From assembly GCA_934659445.1 (NCBI GenBank), contig CAKUHV010000059.1, positions 1-10,818 of the forward strand: a stretch of DNA of 10,818 nt, read 5' to 3'. Positions 6,813-10,818 of the stretch are shown in pieces. Numbering within the stretch: the first letter of the stretch is position 1; every line of letters starts with the position of its first letter. This DNA comes from an uncultured Oscillospiraceae bacterium. GTDB lineage: Bacteria; Bacillota; Clostridia; Oscillospirales; Oscillospiraceae. The notes beneath the pieces are model-generated. The model was given only the letters and a program-made list of their open reading frames with translations. It was not told the DNA's origin and did not search any database. A program made the position numbers and the translations under genes.

Positions 6813-7943
6813 ATGAACGATCTGCAATTTGCGGTGCCCACCCTGTTCGGACTGGAGGGGCTGTGCGCCGACGAGATGCGCCGCCTGGGACTGGAGCAGG
6901 TACAGGCGGAGAACGGCCGGGTGCTGTGCCGGGGAAGCGGGGACGACCTGGCCCGGCTGAATCTGGATCTGCGCACCGGCGAGCGGGTGCTGCTGGTGCT
7001 GGGCAGCTTCCCCGTAGGGGGCGGCGACGCCATCGACAGGCTGTTCGAGGGGACGAAGGCCCTGCCCTGGGAACGCTTCATCCCCCGGGAGGGACAGTTC
7101 CCCGTCAAGGGCCACTGTCTGAACTCCGACCTGCACTCGGTGCCCACCTGTCAGGCCCTGATCAAAAAGGCGGCGGCCCAGCGGCTGGGAAAGGCGTATG
7201 GACTGAACACCCTGCCGGAGACGGGGGCGGTGTATCAGATCCAGTTTTCCATTATGAAGGATGTTGCCACCCTGATGCTGGACACCAGCGGGGTCGGCCT
7301 GCACAAGCGGGGCTACCGGGCCCAGGGGGTAGCGGCCCCCCTGCGGGAGACTCTGGCGGCGGCCATGGTGCTGCTGTCCCGCTACCGGGGCAGGGATCCC
7401 CTGTGCGACCCCTTCTGCGGCAGCGGCACCATCCCCATCGAGGGGGCGCTGATCGCCAGAAACCGGGCCCCGGGGCTGAACCGGAGCTTTTCCGCCCAAA
7501 AGTGGACGTGGCTGGACAACAAAGTGTGGATGAACGCCGCAGATGAGGCCATGGACAAGGAGTTCGACGGCCGGTATGAGATCTGGGGGGGCGACATCGA
7601 CCCCGAGGCCATCGAGCTGGCCCGGCACAACGCCCGGCTGGCAGAGGTGGACGACATCGTCTCCTTCGAGGTGGCCGACGCCGCGCGGTTCCACTTCGGC
7701 GGCCTGCGGGGGCGGGTGGTGACCAACCCCCCCTACGGCGAGCGCATCATGGAGCGGCGGGAGGCGGAGGAGCTGTACCGGGCCTTCGGAAAGGCCTGGG
7801 CCAAGTTCCCCGAAGAGTGGAAGCTGTTTCTTCTGTCCAGCCACACGGAGTTTGAGCGCACCTTTGGAAAGCAGGCGGACAAGAAGCGAAAGCTGTATAA
7901 CGGGATGCTGAAGTGCGACCTGTTTATGTACGGGATCAGATAA
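6813..7943 (+). CDS. THUMP-domain class I rRNA methyltransferase, RlmL-like
   Basis: A 376-residue protein matching the Firmicute YpsC group, related to the N-terminal part of E. coli RlmL, which makes N2-methylguanosine in 23S rRNA using S-adenosylmethionine. The N-terminal ferredoxin-like/THUMP part (about 1-165) contains VPTLFGLEGLCADEMRRLG (8-26) and ends in LDTSGVGLHKRGYR (156-169). The Rossmann catalytic half shows the SAM-binding DPFCGSGTIPIEGA (199-212), the acidic turn GGDIDPEAIE (259-268), and the catalytic NPPYGER (305-311) typical of N2-guanine methyltransferases. Length is normal and no key motif is missing. It has its own promoter and is followed 63 nt later by a lipid kinase gene with which it is probably co-transcribed. 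The exact target base is inferred from the family, not visible here. Confidence 0.93.
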   Translation: MNDLQFAVPTLFGLEGLCADEMRRLGLEQVQAENGRVLCRGSGDDLARLNLDLRTGERVLLVLGSFPVGGGDAIDRLFEGTKALPWERFIPREGQFPVKGHCLNSDLHSVPTCQALIKKAAAQRLGKAYGLNTLPETGAVYQIQFSIMKDVATLMLDTSGVGLHKRGYRAQGVAAPLRETLAAAMVLLSRYRGRDPLCDPFCGSGTIPIEGALIARNRAPGLNRSFSAQKWTWLDNKVWMNAADEAMDKEFDGRYEIWGGDIDPEAIELARHNARLAEVDDIVSFEVADAARFHFGGLRGRVVTNPPYGERIMERREAEELYRAFGKAWAKFPEEWKLFLLSSHTEFERTFGKQADKKRKLYNGMLKCDLFMYGIR

Positions 7944-7951
7944 ACTATCCC

Positions 7952-7977
7952 GCGGGGCCGGAGGGAGCGGCCCCCGC
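7952..7977 (+). other. Intercistronic hairpin without T-run
   Basis: Between the methyltransferase stop and the lipid kinase start, GCGGGG-CC (7952-7959) can pair with GG-C-CCCCGC (7969-7977), with one bulged C and a 9-nt loop. No T-run follows, so it is unlikely to be an intrinsic terminator. It could stabilise or separate the two parts of the transcript. Confidence 0.4.
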
Positions 7978-7991
7978 ACATCGTGATACAG

Positions 7992-7998
7992 AGAGGGG
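7992..7998 (+). promoter_or_regulatory. Ribosome binding site deciding the lipid kinase GTG start
   Basis: AGAGGGG lies 8 nt upstream of GTG 8007. The earlier in-frame GTG at 7983 would place this site within the coding sequence and lacks its own, so 8007 is preferred. Confidence 0.65.
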
Positions 7999-8006
7999 AA
8001 AAGCCC

Positions 8007-8957
8007 GTGCGCCATCTATTCATCATCAACCCCGCAGCAGGAAAAAAGGATTCCACAGCGGCGCTGGAAAAGCAGATCGCCGCCCTGAGCTTTGAGCATA
8101 ACGTGGCCTATACTCTGGCGGAGGGGGACGCCCGGCGCATCACAGAGGAGGCCGCGTCCCTGGGTGAGCCGGTGCGCATCTATGCCTGCGGGGGCGACGG
8201 CACCCTGAACGAGGTGGTCAACGGCGCGGCGGGGCACGACCATGTGGCCATCACCAATGTTCCCAAGGGGACTGGAAACGATTTCCTGAAGATCTTCGGC
8301 CCGGACTACCGCAGCCTGTTTTACGATCTGGAGGCCCTGGCCGTGGGACCCCAGACCGCCATGGATCTGATGGACTGCAATGGCAAGCTGGGCATCGATG
8401 TGGCCTGCGCCGGGGTGGACGCCCGCATCGCCGCAGGGGTGCATAAGTATAAGAGCTGGCGTCTGGTCTCCGGCATCGGGGCATACATCCTGTCCATGAT
8501 CGATGTGGTGTGCACCCAGGGGCTGTGCCGGCCCATGAAGGTGCAGATGGAGGACCTGGAGCTGGAGGGCGAGGTGGCCGCTCTGTGCGTGTGCAACGGC
8601 CGGCACTACGGCGGCGGGTTTATGCCTGTGCCGGAGGCCATGCCCGACGACGGGGTGCTGGATATGCTGCTGGTGCCCAAGGTAAGTCTGGGCACCTTCC
8701 TGCGTCTGGTGGGCGACTACGCCAGGGGGGAATACCGGAAGTATCCGGATCTGATCCTTGCCCGCCACGGACAGCGGCTGACCTACTCCTCCCCCAAGGG
8801 TGTCATCGCCGTGGTGGACGGCGAGGTCATGCACGACACCAGCTTTACCGTGCGCCTGTCAGAGAAGAAGGTGAACTTTTTCTACCCCGCCGGGGCGGGA
8901 TGGAGCCTGCCGAAGACGGAACAGCCCCAAAACGCCCGGGAGGGGGCCGTAGTTTAG
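8007..8957 (+). CDS. Diacylglycerol kinase-family lipid kinase (YegS/DagK/BmrU-like)
   Basis: A 316-residue soluble or membrane-associated kinase of the DAGK catalytic family, which phosphorylates diacylglycerol or related lipids with ATP at the inner face of the membrane. In Firmicutes DgkB/DagK recycles diacylglycerol from lipoteichoic acid synthesis. The N-terminal nucleotide-binding lobe begins HLFIINPAAGKK (3-14) and has the GGDGTLNEVVNG loop (62-73) and PKGTGNDF (86-93). The beta-sandwich lobe contains NGRHYGGGFMPVPEAMPDDG (197-216) and VVDGE (269-273), a catalytic/lipid-site motif. Length is typical. The start is GTG 8007, with the Shine-Dalgarno 8 nt upstream. GTG 7983 is an alternative adding eight residues. 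The C-terminal 20 residues are polar and variable. The stop codon lies within a CIRCE-like half-site, and a strong terminator follows. Substrate is not certain. Confidence 0.92.
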   Translation: MRHLFIINPAAGKKDSTAALEKQIAALSFEHNVAYTLAEGDARRITEEAASLGEPVRIYACGGDGTLNEVVNGAAGHDHVAITNVPKGTGNDFLKIFGPDYRSLFYDLEALAVGPQTAMDLMDCNGKLGIDVACAGVDARIAAGVHKYKSWRLVSGIGAYILSMIDVVCTQGLCRPMKVQMEDLELEGEVAALCVCNGRHYGGGFMPVPEAMPDDGVLDMLLVPKVSLGTFLRLVGDYARGEYRKYPDLILARHGQRLTYSSPKGVIAVVDGEVMHDTSFTVRLSEKKVNFFYPAGAGWSLPKTEQPQNAREGAVV

Positions 8958-8962
8958 CACTC
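8954..8962 (+). promoter_or_regulatory. Perfect CIRCE half-site overlapping a stop codon
   Basis: TTAGCACTC is identical to the left half of the HrcA operator CIRCE. It includes the TAG stop of the lipid kinase gene. At the expected 9-nt spacing the right half is poor (CTTTGTGAA, 4 of 9 matches), so it is not a complete operator. It lies 116 bp upstream of the complete CIRCE at 9070-9096 and may be coincidental or a decayed second site. Confidence 0.3.
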
Positions 8963-8996
8963 GTAGGCCAGCTTTGTGAACAGAACGTAAATTTCT

Positions 8997-9039
8997 AAAA
9001 AATCGACCCTTAATTTTCAAAATTAGGGGTTGATTTTTT
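8997..9039 (+). terminator. Strong intrinsic terminator after the lipid kinase gene
   Basis: A 21-nt arm (8997-9017) is complementary to 9019-9039 with two G-T pairs and a single central base, so the real loop is a few nt. The 3' arm ends in TTTTTT (9034-9039). The A-run on the 5' arm makes it symmetrical and potentially bidirectional, although no leftward gene ends here. The 3' arm also carries the -35 box of the groESL promoter. Confidence 0.85.
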
Positions 9040-9058
9040 GCGGAGAAACGGGTATTAT
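9030..9058 (+). promoter_or_regulatory. groESL sigma-A promoter
   Basis: TTGATT (9030-9035), a 17-bp spacer and TATTAT (9053-9058) give a good vegetative promoter. The start site is expected near 9065, 5 bp upstream of the CIRCE operator, so a bound HrcA would sit across the initiation region. The -35 overlaps the 3' arm of the preceding terminator. Confidence 0.85.
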
Positions 9059-9069
9059 CATAGTCGAGC

Positions 9070-9096
9070 TTGGCACTCAGATAAAATGAGTGCTAA
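9070..9096 (+). promoter_or_regulatory. CIRCE operator (HrcA binding site)
   Basis: TTGGCACTC, a 9-nt spacer and GAGTGCTAA match the CIRCE consensus (TTAGCACTC-N9-GAGTGCTAA) with one change, A to G at the third base. It lies just downstream of the groESL promoter and 46 nt before the groES start, in the transcribed leader, as in other Firmicutes. HrcA represses groESL here and loses activity on heat shock, when GroEL is titrated by unfolded protein. hrcA itself is not in the window. Confidence 0.95.
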
Positions 9097-9118
9097 GCCG
9101 CTGAAGTTGTTGATCTGA

Positions 9119-10818
<1,700 letters not shown>

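Noticed and set aside
6654..8015. A 453-codon leftward frame
   Set aside because: It is the antisense of the rRNA methyltransferase gene, with low-complexity composition and no recognisable motif.

Overview
The window reads as a stretch of ordinary chromosome from a GC-rich Firmicute, probably a gut clostridium of the Oscillospiraceae type. That placement is an inference. It rests on strong AGGAGG-like ribosome binding sites, a CIRCE operator in front of groES (the HrcA-controlled chaperone arrangement typical of Firmicutes), GC-rich codon use, and the presence of a DUF975 membrane protein and a YegS/DagK-type lipid kinase. No mobile-element gene, CRISPR array, tRNA or rRNA was seen.

Layout. 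(1) Positions 1-210 are non-coding sequence with small hairpins and no convincing gene. (2) Positions 211-3824 hold a four-gene leftward operon: a CLC-type anion channel/antiporter of the sycA-like branch, a glyoxalase-I-like VOC protein, an acyltransferase-3-like membrane protein and a TatD-family nuclease. The gaps are 9-18 nt. An extended -10 promoter lies near 3816-3824 and an intrinsic terminator at 211-245. (3) Positions 3883-6650 hold a rightward unit: a beta-CASP metallo-beta-lactamase ribonuclease-like protein followed by a DUF975 membrane protein, with a clear promoter at 3883-3911 and a probable terminator at 6624-6650. (4) Positions 6713-9039 hold a rightward unit: a THUMP-domain RlmL-like rRNA methyltransferase and a diacylglycerol-kinase-like lipid kinase, with a consensus-like promoter and a strong terminator. 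(5) Positions 9030-10818 hold the heat-shock unit: sigma-A promoter, CIRCE operator, groES, an unusually long structured spacer, and groEL, which runs off the right edge after about 381 codons.

The units are unrelated housekeeping functions: RNA metabolism, lipid phosphorylation, ion homeostasis, detoxification and protein folding. I see no new defence or biosynthetic system. The most unusual parts are small. The 246-nt groES-groEL spacer carries five consecutive hairpins and looks like an inserted palindromic repeat or a post-transcriptional control element. The groESL -35 box lies inside the 3' arm of the upstream terminator. A perfect CIRCE half-site overlaps the lipid kinase stop codon. 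The acyltransferase-3-like protein lacks both histidines that normally mark that family.
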